64,000 nucleotides of DNA from Spirochaetaceae bacterium. Lineage in GTDB: Bacteria; Spirochaetota; Spirochaetia; B11-G9. Location of the stretch: assembly GCA_015493635.1 (NCBI GenBank), contig WGCU01000067.1, positions 30,725-94,724 on the forward strand. The letters run 5' to 3'. The translations under genes and the position numbers were made by a program. Shown here one piece after another: positions 15,596 to 27,122 of this stretch; position 1 is the first letter of the stretch, and every line of letters begins with the position of its first letter. The notes beneath the pieces are model-generated. The model had not been told where the DNA came from and searched no databases. It worked only from the letters and a program-made list of their open reading frames with translations.

Positions 15596-17659
15596 CTACA
15601 ACCCCCAGTAACTTTTAAGCATAGGCGCAATAACAAGTGAAATAATTGCCATAAGTTTAATAAGAATATTTAGTGACGGTCCTGCAGTATCTTTAAAAGG
15701 ATCACCTACCGTATCTCCGACAATTGCCGCCTTGTGAGCCTCGGAACCTTTCCCCTGGCTGCTGCCGTTCTCAATCATCTTCTTGGCATTATCCCACGCA
15801 CCGCCGGAATTAGCCATAAAAATAGCAAGAACAACACCCGACGCAGTAACCCCCAGAAGCGTTCCTGAAAGCATCTTCGGTCCTCCGAGGAATCCGATAA
15901 GCACAGGAGTTGCCACTGCAATAATTCCGGGAAGGAGCATCTCTTTCAATGCTGACGCCGTTGAAATATCAACACACCGGCGGTAATCAGGCTCCTCGGT
16001 TTCATCAAGAATTCCCGGTTTCTCCCTGAACTGACGCCGGACTTCCTCTATCATCGCAAACGCAGCTTCTCCCACAGCATTCATTGCCATGGAAGAAAAG
16101 AGATACGGAAGAACAGCACCGAAAAGAATACCGACAATAACCTTTACACCCATAAGATCAATAACCTTTAACCCAACCTGTTCCTTAAAAGCTGAAAAAA
16201 GGATGATGGATGTAAGAGCTGCAGATCCAATGGCAAAGCCTTTCCCGATTGCTGCCGTTGTATTTCCGACAGCATCAAGTTCATCGGTAATGTCCCGTAC
16301 TTCCGGAGGAAACTCAGCCATCTCCGCAAGCCCCCCCGCGTTATCAGCTATCGGTCCATAGGCATCTACCGCCAGCTGTACACCGAGAGTCATAAGCATC
16401 CCCAGTGCCGCTATTGCCACACCGTACAATCCTGCAAAAAAGTAACTGACAAGTATTGCCGAAGTAATAACAACAATGGGAAAAAAAGTGGACATCATAC
16501 CTACTCCCATTCCGGTTATGATAGTTGTTGCCGCTCCGGTTTCACAGGATTTAACAATTTTCATGACCGGTTTTTTGTTGGTCCCGGTATAATATTCTGT
16601 CAATATTCCTATGGCACTCCCCGCAATCATCCCAAGAACCGAAGAAAGGAAGATACTCATGGAGGATATCGAACCTTCTCCTCTCAGAAAGAAAAAGGTA
16701 AGAAGAAAGGAGAAAACCGCTGCAATACCCGCTGCGCCGAAAGTACCTCTGTTCAGTGCGCTCTGAGCAGCTTTCCCGGGTTTTACCCGGACAAGACCGA
16801 TACCGATAAACGCGGAAAGGATTCCGGCTACAGAAAGGATAAGGGGGAAGAGAGCCAGTTTCATGCGGAAAATATCACTCCCCGCTATACCAACTCCGAG
16901 AATCATGGAACCAATAATTGATCCCACGTATGATTCAAAAAGGTCAGCACCCATTCCGGCAACATCACCAACGTTATCACCAACGTTATCCGCTATCGTC
17001 GCAGGATTACGGTGGTCATCTTCCGGTATACCTGCTTCTATCTTGCCGACAAGATCGGCCCCGACATCGGCTGCTTTGGTAAAGATACCCCCTCCGACAC
17101 GGGCAAAAAGAGCCATGGAACTTGCACCGAGACTGAAGCCCGAAATAACCGGTAGTATAGTACCGGCCAGATCACCTACTTCACCGCCGATAAAGAGCCT
17201 GCTAAGGGTTAAAAGGATTAAAATACCGAGCATTGCAAGACCGACAACACTCATTCCCATAATGCTTCCACCGAAAAAGGCTACTTTCAAAGCAGGAACA
17301 AGTCCACCCTGGGCAGCATGAGTTGTCCGTGAATTCGATGCCGTTGCAACTCTCATACCGATAAACCCGGCAAGAGCTGACGCTGAAGCACCGACAACAA
17401 AGGATACCGCCTGAAACCTCAGGTACCCCTTGTTAGCCAAAGCGAGAAACAATGCAACGATGGTAACAAAAGGAACAAGAACCTTATATTCCCGTACAAG
17501 AAAAGCCATTGCGCCATCTGCCACATACCCGCTGATCCGGATCAATGTTTTGTTTTCCACCGGCTGCCGGTAGATCCATTTCGTCTTTACCAGTGCGTAT
17601 CCTAACGCCAGAAGGCTTCCGCCTGCAACAACAATAAGTGTTACGATAAATATGCTCAT
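15596..17659 (-). CDS. hppA: Membrane-bound ion-pumping pyrophosphatase (probably K+-dependent)
   Basis: A 687-residue, about 16-helix integral membrane pyrophosphatase that couples hydrolysis of pyrophosphate to H+ or Na+ export. The substrate motif [20 protein letters not shown] and the acidic [20 protein letters not shown] are intact. The segment [16 protein letters not shown] has alanine where K+-independent enzymes carry lysine, so it should be of the K+-requiring class, which includes Na+ pumps. Two aspartate-rich loops near the C-terminus ([25 protein letters not shown]) complete the active site. It saves energy in fermenting cells. Confidence 0.96.
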   Translation of the reverse strand: MSIFIVTLIVVAGGSLLALGYALVKTKWIYRQPVENKTLIRISGYVADGAMAFLVREYKVLVPFVTIVALFLALANKGYLRFQAVSFVVGASASALAGFIGMRVATASNSRTTHAAQGGLVPALKVAFFGGSIMGMSVVGLAMLGILILLTLSRLFIGGEVGDLAGTILPVISGFSLGASSMALFARVGGGIFTKAADVGADLVGKIEAGIPEDDHRNPATIADNVGDNVGDVAGMGADLFESYVGSIIGSMILGVGIAGSDIFRMKLALFPLILSVAGILSAFIGIGLVRVKPGKAAQSALNRGTFGAAGIAAVFSFLLTFFFLRGEGSISSMSIFLSSVLGMIAGSAIGILTEYYTGTNKKPVMKIVKSCETGAATTIITGMGVGMMSTFFPIVVITSAILVSYFFAGLYGVAIAALGMLMTLGVQLAVDAYGPIADNAGGLAEMAEFPPEVRDITDELDAVGNTTAAIGKGFAIGSAALTSIILFSAFKEQVGLKVIDLMGVKVIVGILFGAVLPYLFSSMAMNAVGEAAFAMIEEVRRQFREKPGILDETEEPDYRRCVDISTASALKEMLLPGIIAVATPVLIGFLGGPKMLSGTLLGVTASGVVLAIFMANSGGAWDNAKKMIENGSSQGKGSEAHKAAIVGDTVGDPFKDTAGPSLNILIKLMAIISLVIAPMLKSYWGL

Positions 17660-17767
17660 AAACCATCCTTAAATATGAAATTTTATATAGGGATCAATCA
17701 TGATACAGGAAAACAGAAAATTTTTCCAGTTTTTTACCATAATTTTTTTTTATAGCCGGTATAAGCA

Positions 17768-19276
17768 CTAATGCTTGAAGTGCCGGATACCGGTAAAAAC
17801 CATAGGAATCCCCGCATTATTGCAGACCTCGATGGAATCTTTGTCTCTCACTGATCCCCCCGGCTGCATTATAGCGGCAATTCCGTACCTGGCAGCTTCC
17901 CCGGCCACATCATTGAAAGGCATAAAGGCATCAGATACCATTACCGCGTCTTTAATACCCTTTTCAGCAGCCCGCTCAAACGCCTGCTGAGCCGCCCATA
18001 TCCGGCTTACCTGTCCGGAACCGACACCAAGGACCTGCTTATCCTTTACCACAACAATGGCGTTCGATTTTACATATTTGCAGATAATTTCACCAAAAAA
18101 GAGATCCGACAGCTGTTCCTCCGTTGGTAAAGTACGGGTAACAAACTCCGGTGTTTCATGATTCATACGGTCTCGTTCCTGCACCAGAATACCGCCGTCC
18201 ACCGCTATCATTTCAACAGTATCAGCAGGTGCTTTTTCCGCCTGTATAAGCCTGATATTCTTCTTTTTTTTAAGATAATCAAGGGCATCCTCTGCAAAAG
18301 AGGGGGCTATGACAACTTCAAGGAAAATCTCTCCCATCTTCTCCGCAGTCTGCACATCAACCGTTCTGTTAAAAGCGACAATACCGCCGAAGATGGAAAC
18401 AGGATCTCCCTCGTAGGCTTTCTCGTATGCCTCAACTACAGAATCGGCAAGTGCGGCACCGCAGGGAGTATTATGTTTAAGGGCACAGCAGGCTGTTTCT
18501 TTGAACTCGTTCACAACCTTCCAGGCTATATCCATATCCCGGTAGTTATTGTAGGACAGGTCTTTCCCGTGGAGCTGCACAAAACTGTTCATTCCGCCGT
18601 CACGCAGAAGCGAGCGGTAAAAAGCAGCTTTCTGGTGGGGATTTTCTCCGTAACGAAGATCTCTTGTCTTCTCAAAAGAGCCTTTAAGGAAAAGAGGAAA
18701 CTCATCTTCCAGGAGGAAAGCGGAAACAGCCGCATCGTAGGAACTCATAAGGTTAAATACTTTTCCCGCAAGACGCTTCCGGTACGCGTAGTCGACATTG
18801 TCCGATGCGGTAAGGCGCTCTTCCACCCCCTCGTAATCATCAGGGTCGGTAACAACAACAACATCCTTGAAATTTTTTGCCGCGGCCCGGAGCATTGTAG
18901 GCCCGCCGATATCTATAAACTCAAGTTTATCTTCAAAAGAAAGGCTGCTCCGGTACTTTTCAAAAAACGGATACAGATTGACCACAACCATATCAATAGG
19001 CCGTATCCCCTCCCGGGCCAGAGTTTCCATATCTTCAGGATTATCTCTCCGGGCAAGAAGTCCGCCGTGAACCTTCGGATGCAGTGTTTTGACCCGTCCG
19101 TCAAGAATTTCCGGGAATCCGGTAACTTCACTTATTTCGGTTACGGCAATACCGTGCTCCCTTAAATACTTGGCTGTTCCTCCGGTAGAAAGTATTTCCA
19201 TATCCCTCTTCTGTAGAAATTCGGCAAAAGCAGCTATTCCGTTTTTATCATATACGCTGATCAATGCTCTTTTCAT
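17768..19276 (-). CDS. purH: Bifunctional AICAR formyltransferase/IMP cyclohydrolase
   Basis: About 502 residues from ATG 19276, which follows an AAAGGAAAAGAG site; the open frame runs further upstream to 19333 inside guaB. The N-terminal IMP cyclohydrolase domain (1-190) shows [29 protein letters not shown] and [18 protein letters not shown]. The C-terminal formyltransferase domain has [14 protein letters not shown] and [14 protein letters not shown]. It makes the last two steps to IMP and is the third gene of purB-guaB-purH. Confidence 0.97.
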   Translation of the reverse strand: MKRALISVYDKNGIAAFAEFLQKRDMEILSTGGTAKYLREHGIAVTEISEVTGFPEILDGRVKTLHPKVHGGLLARRDNPEDMETLAREGIRPIDMVVVNLYPFFEKYRSSLSFEDKLEFIDIGGPTMLRAAAKNFKDVVVVTDPDDYEGVEERLTASDNVDYAYRKRLAGKVFNLMSSYDAAVSAFLLEDEFPLFLKGSFEKTRDLRYGENPHQKAAFYRSLLRDGGMNSFVQLHGKDLSYNNYRDMDIAWKVVNEFKETACCALKHNTPCGAALADSVVEAYEKAYEGDPVSIFGGIVAFNRTVDVQTAEKMGEIFLEVVIAPSFAEDALDYLKKKKNIRLIQAEKAPADTVEMIAVDGGILVQERDRMNHETPEFVTRTLPTEEQLSDLFFGEIICKYVKSNAIVVVKDKQVLGVGSGQVSRIWAAQQAFERAAEKGIKDAVMVSDAFMPFNDVAGEAARYGIAAIMQPGGSVRDKDSIEVCNNAGIPMVFTGIRHFKH

Positions 19277-19286
19277 CTCTTTTCCT

Positions 19287-20726
19287 TTAATGCTTTGAAT
19301 AATTAGGAGCTTCCCGGGTAATTGATATGTCATGAGGATGACTTTCTCTTAATCCCGCTCCTGTTATTTTGACGAATTTTTTATAACTCCGCAAGGTTTT
19401 AATATCTCCGCAGCCGCAGTAACTCATCCCTTTTTTGAGCCCCGTTACCAGCTGAAAGATAAAGGGTTTAAGATCCCCTTTAAAAGGCACCCTGCCCTCT
19501 ATTCCCTCCGGAACGGGGTCTTCCCCCTTTTTCATCTGGTACCGGTCTCCCGAACCACTCTGTATCGCACCGATGGATCCCATACCGCGGTAGGATTTAA
19601 AGATTCTTCCCTCATAGATAATTTCATTCCCGGGAGCTTCTTTCAATCCCGCAAGCATATTCCCGAGCATAACGGTTTGTGCTCCTGCAGCCAGGGCCTT
19701 GGTAATATCGCCCGAATATTTAATACCGCCGTCAGCAATGACAGGGATACCGCTCTTATCAGCTTCTTCCGCGCACTCAAGAACCGCTGAAAACTGGGCA
19801 GCTCCTATCCCCGCGACAATCCGTGTCGTACAGATTGATCCGGGGCCCACTCCAACTTTAACCGCGTCGGATCCCGCATCAATCAAGCGTCTCGTCCCTG
19901 CTGCAGTAGCGGTATTCCCTCCGATAACAGAAATGGAAAACTTCCGCTTTATTTCTTCCACCGCGTCAAGAACACTCTTTGTATCTCCGTGAGCCGTATC
20001 AAGAACAACAAAATCGACATTATTCTCCAAAAGAAGAGGAATACGTGTATCGTAATCCTGAGGAGAAACTGCTGCACCAACCACAAGGCTTCCTCTTCTA
20101 TCCAGTGCGGCATCCGGATAGAGACGCTTTTTTTCCATATCCTTTACGGTAATAAGCCCGGTCAAACGTCCATCCGCATCGGTAACAGGAAGTTTTTCGA
20201 TCCGGTGGCGGTTAAACTTCTCCCGTGCACTCTCCGGGGTAGGAGAGCCTGAAGCAACAACAGGATTTTTTGTCATGGCATCTTTGACCTGCATGGAATC
20301 ATCCCGGCAGAACCGCAGATCCCGCCCGGTGATAATCCCTACCAACTTTCCTTTTTCCACAACCGGAAGGCCGGAAATAGTATACTTCCGGATAATCTCC
20401 TTCACATCGGAGATAGTCTGGTATGGAGCAACAGTCAGAGGATCATCAATGATCCAGTTTAAAAATCTTTTAACCCCCCCTACCTGACTGGCCTGTTCCT
20501 CCGGAGCAAGATTACGGTGAATAACTCCAGCTCCCCCTTCAAGGGCAAGAGCAATTGCTAGTTCTTCTTCCGTTACCGTGTCCATGGCAGCAGAAAGGAT
20601 GGGAATATGAAGTCTAATATTCCCTGCAAGTTTCGTTTCCGTGTCAGCTCCCCCGGGAAGAACTTCCGAATAAGAGGGAACAAGCAGGACATCATCATAA
20701 CTCAGGGTTTCAGGAATTTTCACCAT
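19287..20726 (-). CDS. guaB: IMP dehydrogenase
   Basis: A 479-residue enzyme that oxidises IMP to XMP, the committed step to GMP. Two CBS domains (about 94-145 and 150-205) are inserted into the barrel. The catalytic loop [13 protein letters not shown] has cysteine 299, and the flap region [13 protein letters not shown] is present. It overlaps the end of purB by 17 bases and lies 10 bases before purH, so the three purine genes are coupled. Confidence 0.97.
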   Translation of the reverse strand: MVKIPETLSYDDVLLVPSYSEVLPGGADTETKLAGNIRLHIPILSAAMDTVTEEELAIALALEGGAGVIHRNLAPEEQASQVGGVKRFLNWIIDDPLTVAPYQTISDVKEIIRKYTISGLPVVEKGKLVGIITGRDLRFCRDDSMQVKDAMTKNPVVASGSPTPESAREKFNRHRIEKLPVTDADGRLTGLITVKDMEKKRLYPDAALDRRGSLVVGAAVSPQDYDTRIPLLLENNVDFVVLDTAHGDTKSVLDAVEEIKRKFSISVIGGNTATAAGTRRLIDAGSDAVKVGVGPGSICTTRIVAGIGAAQFSAVLECAEEADKSGIPVIADGGIKYSGDITKALAAGAQTVMLGNMLAGLKEAPGNEIIYEGRIFKSYRGMGSIGAIQSGSGDRYQMKKGEDPVPEGIEGRVPFKGDLKPFIFQLVTGLKKGMSYCGCGDIKTLRSYKKFVKITGAGLRESHPHDISITREAPNYSKH

Positions 20727-22155
20727 TTTTCAACACACTCCTCATTTTTTTAATAACATTTCTGTACTTTGAAGTCAGCATCAACGTTTTTTCTACTGCC
20801 TTCCCCCGATAATTCCGGGGATTTGAGAAAAACTCTTCCGCTTTTTCTCCTGTAGTCTTTTCAAGCTGCGTTTTTACAAGGTTCCATACCTTTTCATCCC
20901 TCTTTAAAGCCGTTTTAAGTTTTTCGCCTGTTTTTTCACACTGAAGTGTTATAACCCGTATCCGCTCATGAGCGTCAGCATCTCCTGAAAGGGCAAGGAG
21001 AATGTAGGCAGCTTCCGCGAGAACCAAATCACCATGGAGGGTCATATTATCCAGCAATCTTTTCCTGTCGACCTTAATGGTGGTTATTATTTTCCGCATC
21101 CGGGCTGCCGCATCCGCAAATCCGGCAATATAGTCAGCGGTAAACCGGCCGGAAGCTGAATTACTCATATCCCGCTGATGTTCTGAAATTTGATCCATGT
21201 AGAACGTCATCACCCGGGGGGAAAATGCCTTCCATAGACTTTTAACGTGTTCCGAGTTCCAGGGGTTGCGTTTCTGCGGCATGGTAGATGAGCCGACCTG
21301 AGTTTCGGAAAAGAACTCCCTCAGTTCATCTATCTCTGTCCGCTGCAGATGACGGAGATCATCCGCAAGGTTTGCCAGTATACCGAAAGCTGTGTTTACT
21401 TCAAGAAGCAGACGGAGCAGATATTCGGGTTCTACCATCTGGGTAGAATATTCCGCCGGCTCTATTCCCAGTTTTTCAAGAAACTGACGCTCAAAATCAA
21501 GAGGGTCCTTAACAAGGAGGCTGGAGGCGTTGTACGCTCCGACAGCTCCGGCAAACTTGCCCCGCAAATCAGAAGAAAGAGTCTCAAGCCTGATAACTGA
21601 TTTTCCAAGCCGGGCAACAAATTCGGCAAAAGAAAACCCCAGGGTGAGAGGAACCGCATGCTGTCCATGGGTTCGGCCGACCTGGGGGGTATCAGCTTCC
21701 TGTTCCGCAAGATGTATAACATCCTCCAGAAGGTCAAGAAGCAGCGGGATAATGACCTTCCTCATGACATCCCGCATCCTGAGCGCCTGGGCTGTATCCA
21801 GAATATCAACAGAAGTGGCCCCCAGATGAACAAAATTGCTTATTTCATCGGGAACATTCCGTTTTATGACATTTACAAGGGCCCGTAGATTATGCTGTGT
21901 TTTTTCCTCTTCTTCATATACCATTTCAGGAGTAATAGTATCGGTGAGGGCATGAATCAAACCGGTAAATTTACGATAATCCCGGCGGTGCATGCTGACA
22001 TGGGTTTCCAGGAGGACCAGTTCAACCTTTAGGCAGTATTTTACAACTGCTTCCTCACTTAAGAAGCCGCTCAAACGGTCAAACAATACTCTGTTGGAAA
22101 GATAATAACGATGATCAAGGGGAGAAAGATTTTTGAAAATATTTCGTGATTCCAT
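20710..22155 (-). CDS. purB: Adenylosuccinate lyase
   Basis: A 481-residue fumarase/aspartase-superfamily lyase that acts in both IMP and AMP synthesis. The signature loop reads QVGSSTMPQKRNPWNSE (about residue 290), and the histidine-bearing region is VGRTHGQHAVPLTLG. The length is that of the longer PurB class. It is the first gene of the purine operon. It is divergent from hslO across about 90 bases. Confidence 0.96.
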   Translation of the reverse strand: MESRNIFKNLSPLDHRYYLSNRVLFDRLSGFLSEEAVVKYCLKVELVLLETHVSMHRRDYRKFTGLIHALTDTITPEMVYEEEEKTQHNLRALVNVIKRNVPDEISNFVHLGATSVDILDTAQALRMRDVMRKVIIPLLLDLLEDVIHLAEQEADTPQVGRTHGQHAVPLTLGFSFAEFVARLGKSVIRLETLSSDLRGKFAGAVGAYNASSLLVKDPLDFERQFLEKLGIEPAEYSTQMVEPEYLLRLLLEVNTAFGILANLADDLRHLQRTEIDELREFFSETQVGSSTMPQKRNPWNSEHVKSLWKAFSPRVMTFYMDQISEHQRDMSNSASGRFTADYIAGFADAAARMRKIITTIKVDRKRLLDNMTLHGDLVLAEAAYILLALSGDADAHERIRVITLQCEKTGEKLKTALKRDEKVWNLVKTQLEKTTGEKAEEFFSNPRNYRGKAVEKTLMLTSKYRNVIKKMRSVLKNGENS

Positions 22156-22244
22156 TTACAAGTAATAACCAAAAGAGACCCTTTTGTAAAGGTACAGGAT
22201 CACGGATCATTGTCTTTTTTTTATTATTCATCTATTCTTCTGTA

Positions 22245-23171
22245 ATGATCAAACAAAAAATTCAGAAAAAGGAAATTATCAACCACCTGAATTCTATTGC
22301 TCCTGACCAGAACCTTGTATTTCTCCTCTCCGGAGGAACCATCAGAGGATCACTTATTCACGGAACCCGGATGGTAAACGAAATGCGGGCAAATCACCAA
22401 CTCGGAATCCTAGAAACCCTCGTTCTGGGGCAGGCATACATTGGAACAGGGCTGTTAACCGCCATGATCAAGGGGAACGACAGGATAAGTCTTACCATAG
22501 AATGCGGAGGACCGATTAAAGGGATATCAGTAGAAGCAACGGCTGCGGGAAATATAAGAGGGTATCTCGTGAATAATCCCATCCCCCTTTCAAAACCTCT
22601 TGAAAGTTTCGATCTTTCTCCCCTTTTCGGACCGGGATTTCTCCGTATAACAAAATACCTTGAGTCGGCAAAGCAGCCATTCTCCGGTCAGGTAATGCTG
22701 AATTACGGCACTCTCTCCAAAGACCTTGCATACTATTTTTATACATCAGAACAGATAAAAACCCTTTTCAACATAAGTATTCATTTCAACCGGGAAGGAG
22801 AAGCAGTAGGAGCCGGAGGACTCTTTATTCAGGAACTTCCCGGTGCTGATCAGAACGATCTGGAACGGCTGGAGGATACAATAAGAGATCTCCCCTCTCT
22901 CGGGAAATACTTCAGCGGGGGAGATGATAACGAAAAACTAATAGAGACGTTCCTGAAAGATTATTCACCCCAAAGTATTGCGGATAAACCAATCTCCTTC
23001 AACTGCAGCTGTACAAAAGAACGTTTCGGATCATTCCTTTCCGCCATGAAACAGGAAGAAAAAGTATCCATTCTTAAAGAAGGTCCGTTTCCCCTTGTTA
23101 CCACATGCCAGAACTGCAACACCCGTTATTCTTTTTCCCGGGAAGAGCTCGAAGAACTATTTTCAAACTGA
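22245..23171 (+). CDS. hslO: Hsp33 redox-regulated chaperone
   Basis: About 308 residues from ATG 22245; the open frame extends upstream but the added hydrophobic stretch is not part of the family. The protein holds oxidatively unfolding proteins. It has HGTRMVNEMRANHQLGILET in the core and the C-terminal zinc/redox switch with four cysteines, FNCSCTKERF and TTCQNCNTRY, which form disulphides under stress. The gene ends one base before the convergent receiver gene. Confidence 0.93.
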   Translation: MIKQKIQKKEIINHLNSIAPDQNLVFLLSGGTIRGSLIHGTRMVNEMRANHQLGILETLVLGQAYIGTGLLTAMIKGNDRISLTIECGGPIKGISVEATAAGNIRGYLVNNPIPLSKPLESFDLSPLFGPGFLRITKYLESAKQPFSGQVMLNYGTLSKDLAYYFYTSEQIKTLFNISIHFNREGEAVGAGGLFIQELPGADQNDLERLEDTIRDLPSLGKYFSGGDDNEKLIETFLKDYSPQSIADKPISFNCSCTKERFGSFLSAMKQEEKVSILKEGPFPLVTTCQNCNTRYSFSREELEELFSN

Positions 23172-23537
23172 TTATAAAAGCGTTTTAAGCATGGAAGCAA
23201 GTTCAGATTTATGTAACGGTTTCTTTAAAAAATAAACATTTTCAAGAGGTTCTATATCCTTAGACAGTTCTGCATAATCGTATCCGGAAGTCAGAATAAT
23301 GGGGATATGGTACTCCACACCTATTTCCTCCGCTGTTTCCAGTCCTGTCAGTTTCCCGGCCAGACTTATATCCATAATAACAACGGCAGGTTTTGATTCA
23401 GCTATCATGATCAGTGCCTTTTCACCCGATGTAACATACGAACAGGTATCATACCCCATCCGTTTAAGATCATGCTGAAGCGACATAGCAGTCAGCACTT
23501 CATCTTCCACAATAAGAATTGCTTTATCCTCCGTCAT
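23172..23537 (-). CDS. Single-domain response regulator (CheY-like receiver)
   Basis: A 121-residue stand-alone receiver domain. The acidic pocket EDE (11-13), phospho-acceptor D56 in VVIMDISLA, the TSGYDY region and conserved lysine in FLKKPL are all present. There is no output domain, so it must pass on its state through a partner. No kinase gene is adjacent. It is not obviously CheY itself, because no chemotaxis genes surround it. Confidence 0.9.
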   Translation of the reverse strand: MTEDKAILIVEDEVLTAMSLQHDLKRMGYDTCSYVTSGEKALIMIAESKPAVVIMDISLAGKLTGLETAEEIGVEYHIPIILTSGYDYAELSKDIEPLENVYFLKKPLHKSELASMLKTLL

Positions 23538-23637
23538 ATCATTCTCTCCCTATGCCAATGGTATGGTGAAACAGAGAATATTACAATCAAACAATCTCTT
23601 TTTTTATTAAAAAGTGGCGGAATCTATATATTCGGTT

Positions 23638-23643
23638 TATAAT
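23638..23643 (+). promoter_or_regulatory. Possible -10 of the methylmalonyl-CoA operon
   Basis: A perfect TATAAT lies 33 bases before the GTG start of the mutase gene. The expected -35 position reads TGGCGG, a poor match, so activation or a different start is possible. Confidence 0.35.
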
Positions 23644-23676
23644 TAAGTGATAATGTCAGTACGATAGGAGAATAAT

Positions 23677-25344
23677 GTGCCGGAATCAATAAAAAACAGA
23701 AAAAAAGAATGGGAAAGGACAACGCTTAAGAAGGTTCTCGAGCGCTTTCCCGAACAGCGGGAGATATTTACAACCGGTTCTGATAAAGAGGTTGACCGTA
23801 TCTATCTGCCGGAAGAGGAACTGAAGGGAGACTACCTTGAAAAAATCGGATTCCCCGGAGAGTATCCCTATACACGGGGAGTTCAACCGACCATGTACCG
23901 GGGGCGGTTATGGACAATGCGCCAGTATGCCGGATTCGGGACAGCGGAAGAGTCAAACAGCAGATACAAGTATCTGCTCAACCAGGGGCAGACGGGGCTT
24001 TCCATTGCTTTCGATCTTCCGACCCAGATCGGTTATGATTCTGATGATCCGGTAAGTGCCGGAGAAGTGGGAAAGGTTGGTGTTGCCATTGACAGTCTGA
24101 AAGATATGGAGATCCTTTTTGACGGCATTCCCCTTGATAAAGTATCGACGTCCATGACCATCAATGCTCCCGCCGCAGTGCTTCTGGCCATGTACATCGT
24201 TGTAGCGGAAAAACAGGGTGTATCCAGGGACAAGATACGGGGAACTATTCAGAACGATATCCTCAAAGAATACATTGCCAGGGGAACGTATATTTTCCCA
24301 CCCGCTCCATCCATGCGCCTTATCAACAACATTTTTGAGTTCTGTTCCACAGAGGTTCCAAAATGGAACACCATAAGTATTTCCGGCTACCATATCCGGG
24401 AAGCAGGATCAACAGCCGTACAGGAAATTGCGTTTACTATTGCCGACGGTATCGAGTACGTACGCAACGCGATAGGTGTCGGTCTTGATGTGGACCATTT
24501 CGCAGGCCGTCTGTCTTTTTTCTTTAACGCCCATAATGATCTGCTGGAGGAAGTTGCCAAATACCGGGCTGCCCGGAGAATATGGGCAAAGGTCATGAAA
24601 GAAAATTTTTCCGCTAAAAAAGAGAAATCAATGATGATGCGGTTTCATACCCAAACTGCCGGTTCTTCGTTAACAGCTCAGCAGCCTGACAATAATGTCA
24701 TACGGGTAACTATTCAGACCCTTGCCGCTGTTCTGGGGGGAACACAGAGCCTTCATACCAATTCAAAGGATGAAGCCCTTGCTCTTCCTACTGAAGATTC
24801 AGTCCGTGTTGCCCTCCGCACTCAGCAGATTGTGGCTCACGAATCGGGTGTAACAAATACGGTGGACCCTCTTGCCGGATCATACTATCTGGAACAGCTT
24901 ACCGATGATATAGAAAAAGAAGCGTGGGACTATATAAACCGGATAGAAAAAATGGGGGGGATGGTTCAGGCCATTGAAGCGGGATATGTTCAGAAGGAAA
25001 TTCAGGATTCAGCATACCGGTACCAGAAAGCTGTTGAATCCGGTGACAGGGTAGTTGTCGGCGTAAACAAGTTTACCGTGGAGGAAAAAGAACCGGCAGG
25101 GCTCCTGAAAGTCGATCCGGCTCTCGGAAAAATACAGGCAAAAAAGCTGCAGGACGTCAGGAATACCAGAGACAACAGGAAAACTTCAGACACCCTGCAG
25201 GCTCTCGGAGAAGCGGCAAAGGACACCAAAACAAACCTTATGCCGTTCATCATGGAGGCGGTCCGATCATACGCTACCCTGGGGGAAATAAGCAACGTTC
25301 TCAGAAAAGAATTCGGTGAGTACCGGGAATCAATTGTACTGTAA
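23677..25344 (+). CDS. mcmA1: Methylmalonyl-CoA mutase, catalytic (large) subunit
   Basis: A 555-residue barrel domain without a B12 domain; the cobalamin-binding half is the next gene, the split form found in archaea and many anaerobes. It interconverts succinyl-CoA and (R)-methylmalonyl-CoA. Y74 in [20 protein letters not shown] and the arginine in [12 protein letters not shown] match methylmalonyl-CoA rather than isobutyryl-CoA mutase. The start is GTG, preceded by a GGAG site 8 bases away. It opens a tight operon with the B12 subunit, meaB, epimerase and korAB. Confidence 0.95.
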   Translation: MPESIKNRKKEWERTTLKKVLERFPEQREIFTTGSDKEVDRIYLPEEELKGDYLEKIGFPGEYPYTRGVQPTMYRGRLWTMRQYAGFGTAEESNSRYKYLLNQGQTGLSIAFDLPTQIGYDSDDPVSAGEVGKVGVAIDSLKDMEILFDGIPLDKVSTSMTINAPAAVLLAMYIVVAEKQGVSRDKIRGTIQNDILKEYIARGTYIFPPAPSMRLINNIFEFCSTEVPKWNTISISGYHIREAGSTAVQEIAFTIADGIEYVRNAIGVGLDVDHFAGRLSFFFNAHNDLLEEVAKYRAARRIWAKVMKENFSAKKEKSMMMRFHTQTAGSSLTAQQPDNNVIRVTIQTLAAVLGGTQSLHTNSKDEALALPTEDSVRVALRTQQIVAHESGVTNTVDPLAGSYYLEQLTDDIEKEAWDYINRIEKMGGMVQAIEAGYVQKEIQDSAYRYQKAVESGDRVVVGVNKFTVEEKEPAGLLKVDPALGKIQAKKLQDVRNTRDNRKTSDTLQALGEAAKDTKTNLMPFIMEAVRSYATLGEISNVLRKEFGEYRESIVL

Positions 25345-25359
25345 AAAAAGGAGATCCTT

Positions 25360-25764
25360 ATGTCTGAAAAAATACGTATCGAGATAGCTAAACCGGGGCT
25401 TGACGGTCATGACCGGGGAGCAAAATATATTGCCCGGGCATTAAAAGACGCCGGTTACGAAGTAATTTACACCGGTATCCGGCAGACTCCCGAGTCCATC
25501 GTCGCAACTGCCATTCAGGAAGATGTTGATTTTGTGGGGTTGAGTCTCCTTTCCGGGGCCCACAACGAGCTCTTTCCACGGGTTGTGGAACTGCTTAAAG
25601 AGCAGGATGCCGGAGATATCATTGTTTTCGGCGGCGGTGTCATACCGGAAGAGGATCTTGATTTTTTAAAGACCCACGGTATTCAGGCTATTTTCAGACC
25701 GGGAACACCAATCAGCGATGTTATTGCATTTATTGAATCAACCAGAAAGGGCCACGCGGCCTAA
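25360..25764 (+). CDS. mcmA2: Methylmalonyl-CoA mutase, cobalamin-binding (small) subunit
   Basis: A 134-residue B12-binding domain. The motif KPGLDGHDRGAKYIARAL holds the cobalt-coordinating histidine (H17), and the later GLSLLSGAH and VFGGGV loops bind the cofactor tail. It complements the catalytic subunit 15 bases upstream, and its stop is next to the meaB start. Confidence 0.96.
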   Translation: MSEKIRIEIAKPGLDGHDRGAKYIARALKDAGYEVIYTGIRQTPESIVATAIQEDVDFVGLSLLSGAHNELFPRVVELLKEQDAGDIIVFGGGVIPEEDLDFLKTHGIQAIFRPGTPISDVIAFIESTRKGHAA

Positions 25765-26718
25765 ATGGAACTGGTTACGGATATTCTCGCGGGAAAAACG
25801 AGAGCTGTTGCCCGGGCAGTTTCCATTGTTGAAAATAATTCACATGATAAGGAAGCTCTCATCGATGCACTCCACGATTACACGGGACATGCTGCCGTCT
25901 GGGGCATAACAGGCCCTCCCGGCGCGGGAAAAAGTACCCTTGCTGACTGCCTTATTCAAAAAGAACGGGACGCAGGCAAAAAAGTAGCTGTCATTGCCGT
26001 TGATCCCAGCTCACCGTTTACCGGAGGAGCACTTCTCGGTGACAGACTCCGCATGCAGACCCATGCTGTCGATCCGGGTGTCTTTATCCGTTCCATGGCT
26101 TCCCGGGGACATCTGGGAGGAATTTCCGCAGGAACACTGGATGCCGTAAAAATTTTCGATGCAGCAGGATTTGATACCATTATCGTTGAAACGATCGGTG
26201 TTGGACAAACCGAGATTGAAATTATTGAACTCTCTGATATTGTTATGCTTGTACTTGTTCCCGGCATGGGAGATGAAATCCAGGCTATGAAAGCCGGAAT
26301 CATGGAAATTGGTGATGTTTATGTTGTCAACAAGAGTGATAAAGACGGAGCACAGCGGTTAAAAGCAGAGATCGAATATGTTCTCATGCTTAAGGAACAG
26401 ACTAACGGAGATCCATCCCCCGGAATACTTATGACCAGCTCCCGGGATAATACCGGAATTGATGAACTGCACATCCACCTTACACAGCTGTACCATGAAC
26501 GAACCCGTAACGGGATGCTCAGTGTGCGGCGGAAAAAGCGTATAAAAAAAGAGATGGACGATATTTTCAACCGTAAAGTGCAGGACCTTATTGAAAAAGA
26601 GCTTTCACTCTCTGCAAACAGCAGTACATGGATAGAGAAAGTTTACCGTAAGGAAATAAAACTGTATTCGTTTATCAATAACACATTAGCGGAATTTGAA
26701 AGGAGTAACAAAAAATGA
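25765..26718 (+). CDS. meaB: Methylmalonyl-CoA mutase-protecting GTPase MeaB
   Basis: A 317-residue G3E-family GTPase. Walker A is GITGPPGAGKSTLAD (about 48-62); switch elements AVDPSSPFTGGALLGDR and VETIGVGQTEIEI follow, and the base-recognition motif is NKSD. MeaB guards the mutase against inactivation and gates delivery of adenosylcobalamin. It begins immediately after the cobalamin subunit stop and overlaps the epimerase gene by 4 bases, as expected for a chaperone made together with its client. Confidence 0.96.
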   Translation: MELVTDILAGKTRAVARAVSIVENNSHDKEALIDALHDYTGHAAVWGITGPPGAGKSTLADCLIQKERDAGKKVAVIAVDPSSPFTGGALLGDRLRMQTHAVDPGVFIRSMASRGHLGGISAGTLDAVKIFDAAGFDTIIVETIGVGQTEIEIIELSDIVMLVLVPGMGDEIQAMKAGIMEIGDVYVVNKSDKDGAQRLKAEIEYVLMLKEQTNGDPSPGILMTSSRDNTGIDELHIHLTQLYHERTRNGMLSVRRKKRIKKEMDDIFNRKVQDLIEKELSLSANSSTWIEKVYRKEIKLYSFINNTLAEFERSNKK

Positions 26719-27122
26719 TAAAGAAGATAAATCACATCGGTATTGCTGTTGCGGCGCTCGAAGAGCAGATCCCTTTCTACCGGGATATCCTGTGCCTTGA
26801 AGAGCTCGGTACGGAGGAGGTTCCTGATCAGAAAGTCCGGGTTGCCATGTTTAAGGTAGGCGCCATAAATATTGAACTCCTGGAACCTACTTCCGATGAC
26901 AGCCCCATAGCAAAATTCATTGCAAAACGGGGGAACGGGATCCACCATATCGCGTACGAATCTGACGGTATTGTACAGGAAATACACAGTTTTGAAGATA
27001 AAGGAGTACAGATGCTCGACAAGGTACCGAGGGAAGGTGCCCACGGGTCCCTTATTGCGTTCTTACATCCAAAATCTTCAGGGAAAATACTTACTGAACT
27101 CTGTCAGGTAAAGGAGGGGTAA
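26715..27122 (+). CDS. mce: Methylmalonyl-CoA epimerase
   Basis: A 135-residue vicinal-oxygen-chelate protein that interconverts (R)- and (S)-methylmalonyl-CoA. The metal ligands are visible as H7 in INHIGIAV, the glutamate of INIELLEP and GNGIHHIAYE. It completes the mutase module and overlaps korA by one base (TAATG). With a carboxylase or transcarboxylase elsewhere, this supports propionate formation or use. Confidence 0.95.
   Translation: MIKKINHIGIAVAALEEQIPFYRDILCLEELGTEEVPDQKVRVAMFKVGAINIELLEPTSDDSPIAKFIAKRGNGIHHIAYESDGIVQEIHSFEDKGVQMLDKVPREGAHGSLIAFLHPKSSGKILTELCQVKEG

Noticed and set aside
18158..19165. A 335-codon plus-strand open frame opposite purH
   Set aside because: purH is unambiguous over this whole region and the antisense product resembles no protein family; it is a shadow frame.
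22146..22244. Upstream extension of hslO by 33 residues including a hydrophobic stretch
   Set aside because: Hsp33 is cytoplasmic and begins near MIKQK at 22245; the extension overlaps the purB start and is unlikely to be translated.
23538..23676. Cobalamin riboswitch before the methylmalonyl-CoA mutase gene
   Set aside because: The leader is only about 30 bases after the -10 and lacks the B12 box; the spacer before cobO also shows none.
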